Positions 8,644 to 18,489 of a DNA stretch of 64,000 nt are shown here, piece by piece. This DNA is from Klebsiella pneumoniae (GTDB taxonomy: Bacteria > Pseudomonadota > Gammaproteobacteria > Enterobacterales > Enterobacteriaceae), in the NCBI RefSeq assembly GCF_000742135.1, contig NZ_KN046818.1, forward strand, positions 5,088,401-5,152,400. Reading direction: 5' to 3'. A program made the translations under genes and the position numbers. The notes under the pieces are model-generated. The model worked only from the letters and a program-made list of their open reading frames with translations. It was not told where the DNA came from and ran no database searches. Position 1 is the first letter of the stretch, and each line of letters opens with the position of its first letter.

Positions 8644-10151
8644 GCTGCCTCCTGGCCGATGCCGCTGGCGGCGCTAACGATGGTTTCCGCCGTCGCTTCC
8701 CCGGCCCGGTACTCGGCGACCATCAGCCCTTCGTGCATTACGATAATCCGGTCGGCCATGCCCATCACTTCCGGCAGCTCTGACGACACCATAATCACCG
8801 CCAGCCCCTGGCTGACCAGCTCGGACATAAACTGATGCACGGCGGCCTTTGAGCCGATATCGATGCCTTTGGTCGGCTCATCGAGAATGATCACCTCGGG
8901 CTGGGTCGCCAGCCATTTGCCAATCACCACTTTCTGCTGGTTGCCGCCGGAGAGGGTCTCCACCGGCTGCCGCCAGCTGAAGGCTTTTACCTGCAGGCGC
9001 GAGGCGTACTCGTCGGCCAGCCGCCATTCCCGGGCGTCGTTCAGGACGCCGTTAGGGTTGAGCTTGCTGAGCTGCGGTAAACTGATGTTCTGGGCGATAG
9101 GCAGGGCGATGATCGCTCCCTGTTTCTGCCGCTCTTCCGGCACGCAGACGATGCCCGCGCGGATGGCGTCGGCGGGCTGGTGAAAGCGCATGGTTCTGCC
9201 GTTCAGGCGGATCTCGCCGGAGGAGGGGCGCGAGACACCGGAGAGCGCCTGCATCAGCTCGGTGCGTCCGGCGCCCACCAGGCCGTAAAAGCCGAGAATT
9301 TCTCCCTTGCGCAGGCGGAAGCTGATATGGGCAAACTCGGTAGGATGACAGAGATCGGTCACCTCCAGCACCGTTTCTCCGGGTGTGCAGTCGACTTTCG
9401 GGTAGGTTTGGCTGATCGCCCGGCCCACCATCATCGACACCATCCGCTCTTCGGTGATGTCGCTTATCGCCCCGGAGCTGACGTACACCCCATCGCGCAG
9501 AATGGTGTAATAATCGGCCAGCTCGAAGATTTCATCGAACTTATGCGAGATAAACAGGATCGCTTTGCCGTCCTGCTTCAGACGCTCAACGATGTGATAA
9601 AACTCCAGGATTTCATGCTGGGAAAGCGCGGCGGTCGGCTCATCGAGGATCACCACCTGGGCGTCGAAAGCCAGCGCCCGGGCAATCGCCACCATGTGAC
9701 GCTGGGCGATGCTGAGGGTTTTCAGCGTGGCTCGCGGGTCGATCTGGACTTCCAGCCGGGTGAGGATCTCGTTGGCTCTGCGGTGCATCGCCGGCCAGTC
9801 GAGCGTTTTGAGCAGTCCCTTATACAGATACTGGCCGACGAAAATGTTTTCGCTGACCGAGAGTTCGTCAAACAGCACGGTTTCCTGGTGAATGGCGGTG
9901 ATCCCTACCTTATGCGCTGACTCCGGCGTTGGCAGATGAATGGGGATCGCTTTATAGAGGATCTCGCCCTCTTCGGGCTGATAAATACCGGTCATCACTT
10001 TGACCAGCGTGGATTTCCCCGCGCCGTTTTCGCCAATTAAGGCGGTCACTTTGCCGGGCCAGAGATCAAGCTGCACGTTCTCAAGGGCGCGCACACCGGG
10101 AAAAATCTTGGTGATCCCCTTCAGCGACAGCAGTGGCGTTGATGCTGACAT
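8640..10151 (-). CDS. Rhamnose ABC transporter ATP-binding protein (two ABC domains)
   Basis: 503 aa from the ATG at 10151, chosen because GGAG lies 7 nt upstream; a longer frame of five more codons has no such site. It carries two fused nucleotide-binding domains, as in RbsA, MglA and AraG. Domain 1 has Walker A GENGAGKST and VVILDEPTAALS. Domain 2 has a degenerate P-loop (GLVGAGRTELM), normal for this sugar-importer class, plus LSGGNQQKVVIGKWLA and EVIILDEPTKGIDIG. It energises uptake through the two permeases encoded downstream. It corresponds to RhaT of the Rhizobium system, a name that clashes with the unrelated symporter gene rhaT in this window. Confidence 0.9.
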   Translation of the reverse strand: MSASTPLLSLKGITKIFPGVRALENVQLDLWPGKVTALIGENGAGKSTLVKVMTGIYQPEEGEILYKAIPIHLPTPESAHKVGITAIHQETVLFDELSVSENIFVGQYLYKGLLKTLDWPAMHRRANEILTRLEVQIDPRATLKTLSIAQRHMVAIARALAFDAQVVILDEPTAALSQHEILEFYHIVERLKQDGKAILFISHKFDEIFELADYYTILRDGVYVSSGAISDITEERMVSMMVGRAISQTYPKVDCTPGETVLEVTDLCHPTEFAHISFRLRKGEILGFYGLVGAGRTELMQALSGVSRPSSGEIRLNGRTMRFHQPADAIRAGIVCVPEERQKQGAIIALPIAQNISLPQLSKLNPNGVLNDAREWRLADEYASRLQVKAFSWRQPVETLSGGNQQKVVIGKWLATQPEVIILDEPTKGIDIGSKAAVHQFMSELVSQGLAVIMVSSELPEVMGMADRIIVMHEGLMVAEYRAGEATAETIVSAASGIGQEAA

Positions 10152-10167
10152 GATAGTTCTCCACAAA

Positions 10168-10288
10168 AATCACCCCTCACCCTAACCCTCCCCCACAGGG
10201 GCGAGGGAACGGTCCGGCGTCCGCTGGCCGCATCGCGCAGAGGGCCAGCCGTTCCCCCTCTCCCTCCGGGAGAGGGCCGGGGTGAGGG
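10168..10288. repeat. REP/BIME-like palindromic element
   Basis: Outer arms CCCCTCACCCTAACCC and GGGCCGGGGTGAGGG flank inner arms around GGAACGGTCCGG and GCCAGCCGTTCC. It occupies most of the gap between the ATPase and the binding protein and shares its outer arms with the element at 6584-6630. Confidence 0.7.
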
Positions 10289-10296
10289 AACAAGGA

Positions 10297-11283
10297 TTAG
10301 AAAATTTTCGAGAACTTATCGATGTTGCTCGCATCGTAGACAAACGGCTTGGCCATCGCGCCATTCCCCTCGGCGTCCAGCTTCACTTTGCCCAGCTTGC
10401 CCATACTGGCTTCGGTTTTGGTCGCCGTGCCTTTGACTAAATCGTCGGCCAGATAGGTGGCGGCGTAGCCCAGGTCAATCGGGTTCCAGATGGCGAAGCT
10501 TTTGCTGGCGCCGGACTTGATCGCGCCGGCCATTTCCGACGGCAGCCCCAGCCCGGTGACATACACTTTGCCGATTTTGCCCTGGTCCTTCACCGCCTGC
10601 GCGGCGGCAACAATCCCCACCGACGACGGCGAGACAATGACTTTCAGGTCCGGATATGATTTCAGCAGACCCACCGCTTCGCGGTAGCTTTTATCCGACA
10701 GATCGTCACCGTAGGCGACGGTGACCAGCTGCACCGACGGATACTGCGGTAGCACCTTTTTCATCTCCTCAATCCAGATGTTCTGGTTCGTGGAGGTTGG
10801 GGTGGCGCTTAACACGGCCACCTCGCCTTTCTCAACGTTCAGCGCCTGCAGCGCATCGGCGGCAAGCTTGACGTTGGTTTCGCCAATTAAGGCGTTATTT
10901 GAGGGGTTAAGATGGATCTGACGGCCTGCCGGCGCCACGCCGGAGTCCCATGAGACCACCTTGATGCCGCGCTGCATCGCTTTTTTCAGCACCGGCACCA
11001 CCGCGTCCGGATCGTTGGCGGAAATGGCGATCGCATCCACCCCCTGGGCGATCAACCCGTTCAGCACGTCGATCTGCGCCTCGGCGGTGGTAGTGGTCGG
11101 GCCGGTGTAGATCACTTTGACATCACCTAACTCCTTGGCTGCCTGTTGGGCGCCAACGTTGGCGGCTTCGAAGAAGCCATTTCCCAGCGATTTCGCCACA
11201 AGGGCGATTTTAACTTCGGCTAAGGCGGAACCGGACAACGCCAGGGCGGCAACGGTGAGGATCAAGCTTGTCTTTGTTTTCAT
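10297..11283 (-). CDS. Rhamnose ABC transporter periplasmic substrate-binding protein
   Basis: 328 aa, periplasmic binding protein of the ribose/AI-2 class (Peripla_BP_4). Residues 1-22 (MKTKTSLILTVAALALSGSALA) are a standard Sec signal peptide with cleavage after ALA. The mature part has GLIAQGVDAIAISANDPDAV and VVSWDSGVAP, typical of this fold. It delivers L-rhamnose to the membrane permeases. The equivalent protein in Rhizobium is called RhaS, unrelated to the AraC-type regulator rhaS in this window, so no symbol is given. It follows rhaD after 81 bp that hold a small hairpin (11333-11356). REP-like DNA separates it from the ATPase. Confidence 0.9.
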   Translation of the reverse strand: MKTKTSLILTVAALALSGSALAEVKIALVAKSLGNGFFEAANVGAQQAAKELGDVKVIYTGPTTTTAEAQIDVLNGLIAQGVDAIAISANDPDAVVPVLKKAMQRGIKVVSWDSGVAPAGRQIHLNPSNNALIGETNVKLAADALQALNVEKGEVAVLSATPTSTNQNIWIEEMKKVLPQYPSVQLVTVAYGDDLSDKSYREAVGLLKSYPDLKVIVSPSSVGIVAAAQAVKDQGKIGKVYVTGLGLPSEMAGAIKSGASKSFAIWNPIDLGYAATYLADDLVKGTATKTEASMGKLGKVKLDAEGNGAMAKPFVYDASNIDKFSKIF

Positions 11284-11332
11284 TGCTTTTACTCCACATG
11301 AGTTAGTTTTGTAGGGTTTGCAGGTGATATTT

Positions 11333-11356
11333 CGCCCCGTCTCGGTGAGCGGGGCG
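11333..11356. repeat. Intercistronic hairpin between rhaD and the binding protein
   Basis: CGCCCCG (11333-11339) pairs with CGGGGCG (11350-11356). There is no T-run on either side, so it looks like an mRNA-stabilising or attenuating stem and not a terminator. Confidence 0.5.
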
Positions 11357-11364
11357 CGATGTTG

Positions 11365-12195
11365 TTATGGATAAAGATCTAAAGCGGACTGCAGCGGCTG
11401 CACGTTGAAGCGTTTGCCAAGGGCGATAAGCTCGTCGCGGGTGATGGTCTGCTTCATCCCGCCCATCGACAAGACTTTCACCAGCACTTCGGCGGACTTC
11501 TCGGCGGTATCGATCAGGCCGAAGGTCTCATCCAGCGTGGGGCCGCTGCCGAAGACGCCGTGGAACGGCCACAGCACCAGCGAGTGTTTTTGCATGGTTT
11601 CGGCGGTCGCCTGGCCGATTTCATCGGTGCCCGGCACCATCCACGGCAGAATGCCGACGCCATCCGGGAAGACCACCAGACATTCGGTGCTACCTTCCCA
11701 CAGCTTACGGGTGAAAAGATCGCTGTGGTTCTCCAGAACACAGGTCAGGGCGATCAGGTTGGTGGCATGGCAGTGCATGATCACCCGGTCTTTGCCGCCG
11801 GTCAGTTTGATGCGCTCGCTGTGCGACAGGAAGTGTGCCGGCAGCTCGGAGGTCGGGACGGCATCCTCCGTCAGGCCCCACAGGATATGGTATCCCGCGC
11901 CGTCGCTGTCGACCTTCACCACGCCGAGGTTAGCGGCCGGGTCGAGCTGGACGTTACGGAAGAATTTGCCGGAGCCGGTGACGATAAATGGCTGGTTGGC
12001 CAGGGTTGGCATCGGCTGGCTGAGGGCGATATAGCGCGGTTTGGCGTGGAAATCCGCCGCGTAAGGTTCGATATCCGCTTCATCCAGACGCAGCGTCAGG
12101 TTGCCGCCGTTGCGTTCGTCCCAGCCTTTCAGCCAGGCGTCGGAGGTGGCTTTGATCATGCCCTGGACGAACCAGGCGTCGATAATGGTCTGCAT
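11365..12195 (-). CDS. rhaD: Rhamnulose-1-phosphate aldolase
   Basis: 276 aa, against 274 in E. coli. It cleaves L-rhamnulose-1-phosphate to dihydroxyacetone phosphate and L-lactaldehyde. It is a class II zinc aldolase of the AraD/FucA fold. Zinc ligands are visible in [13 protein letters not shown] (two His) and in [10 protein letters not shown] (third His), and the catalytic Glu is in [15 protein letters not shown]. The ATG at 12195 is preceded by AGGA; a longer open frame upstream runs through repeat DNA and is rejected. A BIME lies between it and rhaA, unlike the tight rhaB-rhaA overlap. Confidence 0.96.
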   Translation of the reverse strand: MQTIIDAWFVQGMIKATSDAWLKGWDERNGGNLTLRLDEADIEPYAADFHAKPRYIALSQPMPTLANQPFIVTGSGKFFRNVQLDPAANLGVVKVDSDGAGYHILWGLTEDAVPTSELPAHFLSHSERIKLTGGKDRVIMHCHATNLIALTCVLENHSDLFTRKLWEGSTECLVVFPDGVGILPWMVPGTDEIGQATAETMQKHSLVLWPFHGVFGSGPTLDETFGLIDTAEKSAEVLVKVLSMGGMKQTITRDELIALGKRFNVQPLQSALDLYP

Positions 12196-12249
12196 AGTCT
12201 TGTCTTTCCTGTTGATTCGGTGCGGGGTTGACCCCCTCACCCTAAATAT

Positions 12250-12340
12250 GTGCGTGCCCCCGGATTGCGCCGTAAACGGCTTATCCGGGCTACCGGTTCG
12301 TAGCCCGGGTAAGGCGTCAGCCGCGACCCGGGGAAGCCCG
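12250..12340. repeat. BIME: two REP units between rhaA and rhaD
   Basis: Two REP-like units in opposite orientation, one reading toward CGGCTTATCCGGGCTAC and one beginning GTAGCCCGGGTAAGGCG. This is the classic enterobacterial REP consensus (GTAGCCCGG, then TAAGGCG). It fills most of the 149 bp gap and probably modulates mRNA stability between rhaA and rhaD. Confidence 0.8.
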
Positions 12341-12344
12341 TGCA

Positions 12345-13604
12345 TTACCCGCGCTGGCTCAGAACCGCATTCTCATAAGCCCGTACGCTGTCCAGCCACT
12401 GGCTGCCCGCCGGCGTGTCGTGACGCTGACAGTACATCTCCCAGATGGCCTGCCACGGCAGCGATTTTTGCTCTTCGAGCAGCGCCAGGCGGGCGGTGTA
12501 ATCGCCGTCGTTCTCCAGCTGGCGCAGCTGGGCGGTCGGTTCCAGCAGGGCGCGCAGCAGCGCTTTTTTCATATTGCGGGTGCCAATCACCCAGGCCGCG
12601 ATGCGGTTGATGGAGGCATCGAAGAAGTCGAGGCCGATGTGCACGCGGTCAAACAGGTTATGGCGAATGATTTCGCTGGCGATGGCCTGGGTTTCATCAT
12701 CCAGCAGCACCACGTGGTCGCTGTCCCAGCGCACCGGGCGGCTGACGTGCAGCAGCAGGCGCGGGATGTAGAGCATGGCGGCGGAGATCTTGTCGGAGAT
12801 CACTTCCGTCGGATGGAAGTGGCCGGCATCGAGGCACAGCGCCGTCTGACGGCTGGTGGCGTAACCCATATAGAACTCGTTGGAGCCGACGGTGTAGCTT
12901 TCGGCGCCGATGCCGAACAGCTTGCTCTCCACGGCGTCGATATGGTGCGCCGGGTCGAGCTTCTCGCTGATCACCTCATCAAGGGCGTTCAGCAGCCGCT
13001 GGCGCGGGGCGAAGCGGTCAACGGTTATATCCTTCATGCCGTCCGGCACCCAGATATTCATCACCGACGGCGTGCCCAGCTGTTCGCCAAAATAAGCGGA
13101 TACGCGGCGGCTGGCTTTGCAGTGGTCGATCCAGAACTGGCGGATCTCATCGTTGGCGTGCGACAGGGTAAAGCCGTCGGCGCTCAGCGGATGCGAGAAG
13201 CAGGAGGGGTTGAAATCCAGCCCCAGTTTGTTGGCTTTCGCCCACGTAACCCAGTTTTTAAAGTGCTCCGGCTTAATCTCATTGCGGGCTACCGGCGCGT
13301 CGGATTCCAGGTAAATAGCGTGCAGATTGAGACGCTTTGGCCCCGGGATCAGGCTCAGCGCCTGCTCAAGGTCGGCGCGGAGTTCTTCTGCATTGCGCGC
13401 TTTGCCCGGGTAGTTGCCGGTCGCCTGGATACCGCCGGTCAGGCTTCCCGCCGGGTTTTCGAAACCGGCGACGTCGTCACCCTGCCAGCAGTGCATGGAG
13501 ACGGGCAGACGGTCCAGCTGGCGCAGGGCCTCCTCGACATCCACGCCGACGGCGGCGTAGCGCTGCTTAGCAATTTCCCAGGCTTGTTCAAGTTGAGTGG
13601 TCAT
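12345..13604 (-). CDS. rhaA: L-rhamnose isomerase
   Basis: 419 aa, identical in length to E. coli RhaA and highly similar throughout (start [17 protein letters not shown]). It converts L-rhamnose to L-rhamnulose in the cytoplasm. It has a TIM-barrel fold with metal-binding segments including [25 protein letters not shown] and [18 protein letters not shown]. The start at 13604 is chosen because its ATG overlaps the rhaB stop as ATGA and matches the family N-terminus; an extension of two codons is also open. It is translationally coupled to rhaB. Confidence 0.97.
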   Translation of the reverse strand: MTTQLEQAWEIAKQRYAAVGVDVEEALRQLDRLPVSMHCWQGDDVAGFENPAGSLTGGIQATGNYPGKARNAEELRADLEQALSLIPGPKRLNLHAIYLESDAPVARNEIKPEHFKNWVTWAKANKLGLDFNPSCFSHPLSADGFTLSHANDEIRQFWIDHCKASRRVSAYFGEQLGTPSVMNIWVPDGMKDITVDRFAPRQRLLNALDEVISEKLDPAHHIDAVESKLFGIGAESYTVGSNEFYMGYATSRQTALCLDAGHFHPTEVISDKISAAMLYIPRLLLHVSRPVRWDSDHVVLLDDETQAIASEIIRHNLFDRVHIGLDFFDASINRIAAWVIGTRNMKKALLRALLEPTAQLRQLENDGDYTARLALLEEQKSLPWQAIWEMYCQRHDTPAGSQWLDSVRAYENAVLSQRG

Positions 13605-15067
13605 GCGCAAAGCTCCTTGGTCTGTTGTGGCTGAAACTGCGCCACGAAACGGGCAATTTCACTATCAGGATTGGGGGTAAAAGTGGTGAGCGCCGCGTTG
13701 CCGCGCACTACCTGACGAAACTCATCGACATTGGCCAGCTCGTCGAGGGTCATTAACTGGATGCCGATATTGCCGAGGGTGGAGGCCTCTATCGGGCCGG
13801 CCACGACGGCGATCCCGCAGGCGTCAGCGCACAGCTGGTTGAGCAGCGTGTTCTGACAGCCGCCGCCGACGATATGCAGCTGGCTGAAGGGGTGGCCGCG
13901 CAGCGCCGCCAGCTCGTTAAGCACCCGGGCGTAGAGCAGCGCCAGGCTGTCGAAAATGCAGCGCGCCAGTTCGGCATCGCTTTCAGGAACCGGCTGCCCG
14001 GCGTCGCGACAGGCGGCCTGGATCTCGGCGCTCATACTGGCCGGGTTGATAAAGCGGTCATCGTTGCAGTCAATTATGAAGCGGCACGCCGGTAGCGCGG
14101 CGGTGCGGGCGATCAGCCCCTGCAGGTCGCTGATGTTTTGCTCTTTTAGCACCCGCTGCAGCAGCCACAGGCCCATGATATTTTTCAGCACCCGATAGCG
14201 GCCTTCGGCTCCGCCTTCGTTGGTGATATTGGCCTGCAGCGCCGCGTCGCAGGTGTACGGCGTCAGGCTTTCAAACCCCATCAGCGACCAGGTGCCGGAG
14301 GAGAGATAGGCGGCATGGCGGTCGGCCAGCGGGGAGGCGATCACCGCGCTGGCGGTGTCGTGGCTGGCGACAGCGACTACCGGAATTCGGTTACCCTGCG
14401 GGCAGATCCAGTGGCCTATCACATTGCCGGGGTGGGTCGGCTTTCCGAACCACGCCAACGGCGCGCCGGTCCAGTTCAGCAGCGTCTCATCCCAGCTATC
14501 GCTGTTAATATTGACCAGCTGGGTGGTGGTGGCGTTGGTATATTCCCAGTTCAGATTGCCGGTCAGGCGGAAGCTGAAATAGTCGGGGATCAGCAGGGCA
14601 TGGGCAGCCTGACTGACCAGCTCCGGCTGCTGCTCCACCAGAGCGCGCAGCTGATAAAGCGTGTTAAACGGCAAAAACTGAATGCCGCTGCGGCGATAGA
14701 TTTCCGCCCGGCCCAGCTGCGCTTCAGCGTGACGCAGCAGGCCCTGGGTGCGGTCGTCACGATAGGAGATCGGCAGCCCGACGCGCTGGCCCTGCTTATC
14801 CAGCAGGACATAATCTACCCCCCAGGTATCGATGCCGATATTGTCTATCAGAATGCCCTGCTCACACACTTTCTCCAGCCCGCGGCGGATCTCGCCTTCC
14901 AGGCTATCTACATCCCAGCAGTCGAAGCCGTCTACTTTCTGCAGACTATTGGTGAAGCGATGAATTTCGCGCAGCGTCAGGGCGCGCGGCCCGGGCTGAT
15001 AGCTGGCGAGCATCACCCGCCCGCTGGAGGCGCCTAAATCGACAGCGACACAATGACGAATACTCAT
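13601..15067 (-). CDS. rhaB: Rhamnulokinase
   Basis: 488 aa, FGGY-family sugar kinase of normal length. It phosphorylates L-rhamnulose at C1 with ATP. The N-terminal phosphate-binding loop is [14 protein letters not shown] (residues 8-21), and the second ATPase-fold lobe carries SHDTASAV and [17 protein letters not shown]. It is the first gene of the rhamnose operon. The divergent control region shared with rhaS lies upstream, with CRP and RhaS sites. The gene overlaps rhaA by 4 bp. Confidence 0.97.
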   Translation of the reverse strand: MSIRHCVAVDLGASSGRVMLASYQPGPRALTLREIHRFTNSLQKVDGFDCWDVDSLEGEIRRGLEKVCEQGILIDNIGIDTWGVDYVLLDKQGQRVGLPISYRDDRTQGLLRHAEAQLGRAEIYRRSGIQFLPFNTLYQLRALVEQQPELVSQAAHALLIPDYFSFRLTGNLNWEYTNATTTQLVNINSDSWDETLLNWTGAPLAWFGKPTHPGNVIGHWICPQGNRIPVVAVASHDTASAVIASPLADRHAAYLSSGTWSLMGFESLTPYTCDAALQANITNEGGAEGRYRVLKNIMGLWLLQRVLKEQNISDLQGLIARTAALPACRFIIDCNDDRFINPASMSAEIQAACRDAGQPVPESDAELARCIFDSLALLYARVLNELAALRGHPFSQLHIVGGGCQNTLLNQLCADACGIAVVAGPIEASTLGNIGIQLMTLDELANVDEFRQVVRGNAALTTFTPNPDSEIARFVAQFQPQQTKELCA

Positions 15068-15097
15068 GAAACGATCCTTCTTAAAATCATTGTCCGC

Positions 15098-15192
15098 AGT
15101 CTAAAAAAGGCCGTTTACTGACACCTTCTCGCTACGGACAGCCAAAACTGGCCGCTGGCAAGAAAGCAAAGGTGACCGTGAGGGACATCACA
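15098..15192 (-). promoter_or_regulatory. rhaB promoter with RhaS and CRP sites
   Basis: Read on the minus strand this region aligns well with the remembered E. coli rhaBAD promoter. A CRP site, TGTGA-TGTCCC-TCACG, is at 15177-15192. Two 17 bp RhaS half-sites, about 15157-15173 and 15124-15140, lie 16 bp apart. A -10 hexamer TAGACT is at 15098-15103. Activation by L-rhamnose through RhaS with cAMP-CRP is the established mechanism in E. coli. The half-site borders here are inferred by alignment. Confidence 0.82.
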
Positions 15193-15377
15193 GTTTGCGG
15201 TTTTAGGGGATGGCGAGGGGGATGTGATGGCCTCCGCAGTTCCGCATCTTTCCGGCTGATTCTTGAAAAAGCGGCAGGATTTACGAATTTCGCGGTCAAA
15301 AATTGAAGGCCGGATAGCCAACCCTTCATTACTATCAGCCGGTGACTGATAATTTTTCTCATTACGAGGGTGGCATC
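15193..15377 (+). promoter_or_regulatory. rhaSR promoter region
   Basis: The remainder of the 310 bp rhaB-rhaS interval. In E. coli the rhaSR promoter lies here and is activated by RhaR with CRP. I see a possible CRP half-site (TGTGA at about 15224) and AT-rich DNA near 15290-15360, but I cannot place the RhaR half-sites confidently. Confidence 0.5.
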
Positions 15378-16214
15378 ATGACCATATTGCACAGTACGGA
15401 TTTCTTTAAGGCCGGGATCTCGACGGTGGCTATTGAACCCCGCCTCCCTCAGTCGGCCTTTCCGGAGCATCACCATGATTTTCATGAAATAGTTATCGTG
15501 GAGCAGGGATCGGGTATTCACGTCTTCAATGGCCAGCCCTATACCATTGGCGGCGGTTCGGTCTGTTTTATCCGCGATCACGACCGCCATCTTTACGAGC
15601 ACACGGATAATCTGTGTCTGACCAATGTGCTCTATCGCGCGCCGGATGCGTTTCGCTTTCTCGCCGGGGTCAGTCAACTATTGCCCCAGGAACAGGAAGG
15701 AAACTACCCCTCGCACTGGCGGGTGAATCAAACCGTCCTGCAACAGGTGCGGCATATCGTGGCGCAGATCGAGGCCGTGGGGAGCGATACGGATACTCAT
15801 GCCGTCGCCAGCCGTGAGATCCTGTTTATGCAGCTGCTGGTGCTGTTACGTAAGAGCAGCCTTGCGGAAGAGGCCACCAACAACGATGCGCGGCTGAATC
15901 AGCTGTTGGCCTGGCTCGAAGAGCATTTTGCGCAGGAGATCTGCTGGGAGGAGGTGGCGGCGCAGTTTTCGCTGTCGCTGCGTACGCTGCACCGCCAGCT
16001 GAAGCAGCAGACCGGTCTGACGCCACAGCGCTATCTTAATCGGGTGCGCCTGATGAAAGCCCGCCACCTGCTGCGCCACAGCGATGAAAGCGTGACTGAT
16101 ATCGCTTATCGCTGCGGCTTCGGCGACAGTAACCACTTTTCGACGCTTTTTCGCCGGGAGTTCGACTGGTCGCCGCGCGATATCCGCCAGGGGCGCGACG
16201 CCATTCTTCAGTAA
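15378..16214 (+). CDS. rhaS: AraC-family activator of rhaBAD
   Basis: 278 aa, the same length as E. coli RhaS. An N-terminal cupin sensor for L-rhamnose ([19 protein letters not shown], residues ~27-45) is joined to a C-terminal AraC/XylS domain with two HTH units ([19 protein letters not shown] and [20 protein letters not shown]). The ATG at 15378 has GAGG upstream and gives the family N-terminus [10 protein letters not shown]; the frame is open twelve codons further but without support. It is divergent from rhaB, its main target, and in front of rhaR. In this window it probably also controls the ABC importer, fucO and rhaM as part of the same operon. Confidence 0.96.
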   Translation: MTILHSTDFFKAGISTVAIEPRLPQSAFPEHHHDFHEIVIVEQGSGIHVFNGQPYTIGGGSVCFIRDHDRHLYEHTDNLCLTNVLYRAPDAFRFLAGVSQLLPQEQEGNYPSHWRVNQTVLQQVRHIVAQIEAVGSDTDTHAVASREILFMQLLVLLRKSSLAEEATNNDARLNQLLAWLEEHFAQEICWEEVAAQFSLSLRTLHRQLKQQTGLTPQRYLNRVRLMKARHLLRHSDESVTDIAYRCGFGDSNHFSTLFRREFDWSPRDIRQGRDAILQ

Positions 16215-16287
16215 CGCGAGAAGAGTCAACGTATTGCAGACTAAAAACGCGAATAATGCGCCGTTATCCGCGTTTGGAGTGTGAGCC

Positions 16288-17133
16288 GTGGCCGGTCTGA
16301 TTTTACGTAAAGAGGAGTTTTTCCCTTCCGCCACACAGGCAGTGGCGGTGGCAGACCGCTACCCGCAAAATGTCTTTGCCGAACATACCCATGAGTTCTG
16401 CGAGCTGGTGCTGGTGTGGCGAGGCAACGGGCTGCACGTCCTTAACGATCGCCCCTGGCGCATTACCCGCGGCGATCTGTTCTACATTCGCGCCGAAGAT
16501 AAACACTCCTATGCTTCCGTTAACGATCTGGTTCTGCAGAACATCATCTATTGCCCGGAGCGGCTGCAGCTCAATTTTGACTGGGCCGGGGCGATCCCTG
16601 GCCTCTTCGGTACGCCGTGGAAGCCCCACTGGCGCATGGGCAGCACCGGTATGGCGCAGGCGCGCCAGGTGATTAGCCAGCTTGAGCATGAGTGCGCCCG
16701 GCGCGACGCGCAGGGAAATGCGATGGCCGAACTGCTTTTTGCCCAGCTGGCGCTGACGCTGCAGCGCCATCGCTACGCGACGGATGATCCCGCGGCGACG
16801 CAGCGCGAAGCGCTGCTGGACAAACTGCTGGCCGCGCTGGCGGCCAGCCTTAGCCGCCCCTTTGTTCTGGAGCGTTTCTGCGAGCAGGAGGGCGGCAGCG
16901 AGCGGGCGCTTCGCCAGCAGTTTCGCCAGCAAACCGGGATGACCATCAATCACTATTTACGCCAGCTGCGGATCTGCCATGCGCAGTATCTGCTGCAGCA
17001 TACCGAGCGCTTAATCGGCGATATCGCCATGCAGTGCGGCTTTGAGGACAGTAACTACTTTTCGGTGGTTTTTAGCCGGGAAATCGGCATGTCGCCGGGG
17101 CAATGGCGGCAGCGCAGTCGCGCCGCCGCCTGA
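16288..17133 (+). CDS. rhaR: AraC-family activator of rhaSR
   Basis: 281 aa, about the length of E. coli RhaR (282). A cupin domain ([19 protein letters not shown]) is followed by the AraC-type domain ([17 protein letters not shown] and [20 protein letters not shown]). The start is the GTG at 16288, with GGAG about 10 nt upstream. It lies 73 bp after rhaS on the same strand and is expected to activate the rhaSR promoter when L-rhamnose is bound. It converges on rhaT with only 32 bp between stop codons. Confidence 0.95.
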   Translation: MAGLILRKEEFFPSATQAVAVADRYPQNVFAEHTHEFCELVLVWRGNGLHVLNDRPWRITRGDLFYIRAEDKHSYASVNDLVLQNIIYCPERLQLNFDWAGAIPGLFGTPWKPHWRMGSTGMAQARQVISQLEHECARRDAQGNAMAELLFAQLALTLQRHRYATDDPAATQREALLDKLLAALAASLSRPFVLERFCEQEGGSERALRQQFRQQTGMTINHYLRQLRICHAQYLLQHTERLIGDIAMQCGFEDSNYFSVVFSREIGMSPGQWRQRSRAAA

Positions 17134-17165
17134 AGAGCGTCGTTGTCAGGCAGATGATCCGGTGA

Positions 17166-18200
17166 TTAACTGGCCATTCCCAGACCGACGATATTGGCGG
17201 CGATGATAATCACCACGCAGCCGAGGCTCAGGACGCTCACCGGACGACGGCCGGCATTGTTCCACTCCTTCAGCACCAGACCCACCACACCGCCGCACAG
17301 CACGTAGAAACTCATGTGCAGCATCCAGCTCATATAATCATACTGCGCCGGAATGCTGGCGTGGCCCCAGGCATAGAAGAAGAACTGGAGATACCACATC
17401 AGACCGCCGAGGGCGGAGAGCAGAAGGTTGCTGATGATAAGCGGTTTGGCCAGCGAGAAATCGGCTTTGATTGACAGGTTCTTCACTTTCGCCAGACGAA
17501 TAAAGCAGAAGCCAAGGTTAACCAGCGCCCCGCCGCCCATAATCACCACGTAGCTTGGCAGCGCTGCGTACAGCGGGTCGACGCCGAGCGCCGCGGCGGC
17601 ATCATGCATCGGTTTGGCGGCGTTCATCGCGAACGACATCCCTGCGGAGAAGATACCGCACATTACCGCCAGCAGAAGCCCTTTCTTCAGATTGAACTCT
17701 TCGGCTTTGATGCCCATTTTGCGCTCTTTCAGCTGGCCTGCGCGGGTGACGATGCCGACGCCAATCACCGCCACCAGCACGCCGAGCAGCGTCATTTGAC
17801 CGCCCTGGGTGTGCATCAGCACTGCAAACTGACCGTTAATAATCGGCGTCATCAGCGTGCCGACAATCAGCGTGATACCAATGGCGATGCCAATCCCCAT
17901 CGACATGCCAAGATAGCGCATGGTCAGGCCATAGTTGATATTACCAATGCCCCACATGGCGCCGAACAGAAAGACCGGCAGCAGCGTGGAGGCGCTAAAA
18001 GAGCGGTAGTAGGCCCAGAAGTCGGGTAACAGCGTGGCGCTGATGGCCCAGGGCAGAATCAGCCAGGAGACGATCCCCCCGACCGACCACATGGTTTCCC
18101 ACGACCAGTGTTTTACTTTCTTGAACGGGGCATAGAAACAGGCGGCACTGGCGGCCCCTATCAAATGCCAAAAAATACCCATCGTAATCGCGTGGTTCAT
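17166..18200 (-). CDS. rhaT: L-rhamnose:proton symporter
   Basis: 344 aa, the same length as E. coli RhaT, with ten hydrophobic segments. It imports L-rhamnose across the inner membrane with protons. Distinctive segments are [20 protein letters not shown] near the start, [20 protein letters not shown] and [16 protein letters not shown]. The ATG at 18200 has GAGGAT upstream; the frame extends five codons further without support. It is a second rhamnose uptake route besides the ABC importer encoded 7 kb away in the rha operon. Confidence 0.97.
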   Translation of the reverse strand: MNHAITMGIFWHLIGAASAACFYAPFKKVKHWSWETMWSVGGIVSWLILPWAISATLLPDFWAYYRSFSASTLLPVFLFGAMWGIGNINYGLTMRYLGMSMGIGIAIGITLIVGTLMTPIINGQFAVLMHTQGGQMTLLGVLVAVIGVGIVTRAGQLKERKMGIKAEEFNLKKGLLLAVMCGIFSAGMSFAMNAAKPMHDAAAALGVDPLYAALPSYVVIMGGGALVNLGFCFIRLAKVKNLSIKADFSLAKPLIISNLLLSALGGLMWYLQFFFYAWGHASIPAQYDYMSWMLHMSFYVLCGGVVGLVLKEWNNAGRRPVSVLSLGCVVIIIAANIVGLGMAS

Positions 18201-18393
18201 TGATTTTATCCTCATCTTTTTTTATCGGAGACGGCGGCTTCCGATGGGATGAGTGTAAAAATTGGCCGCTTTGGCCGCCTTCAGGACGTTGCCACAGGAT
18301 GGCGAACCCTGGCAACCATGGGCTTAATTAGTTGTTCTACATCACAAAACGACGGGTATTTCTTCTGGTTATATCCATATGAAAAATACGGCA

Positions 18394-18431
18394 TTGATAA
18401 GCATTTTCAATACCATTTAATTAACTATAAT
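18394..18431 (+). promoter_or_regulatory. sodA promoter with Fur-like box
   Basis: A -10 TATAAT lies at 18426-18431 with a weak -35 (TTTTCA) 16 bp upstream. A Fur-box-like sequence, GATAAGCATTTTCAATACC at 18396-18414, overlaps the -35. E. coli sodA has Fur, ArcA and SoxS control in the corresponding region. The rest of the 289 bp between rhaT and sodA shows no gene. Confidence 0.65.
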
Positions 18432-18489
18432 GGACAAACTGCTTACGCGGCGTTAACACTTGAGCCGCTCGACAATAATGGAGATGATT

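Noticed and set aside
12420..13634. 404-codon open frame antisense to rhaA
   Set aside because: Same artefact: the plus strand has rich open frames opposite rhaA, with no protein-like features.
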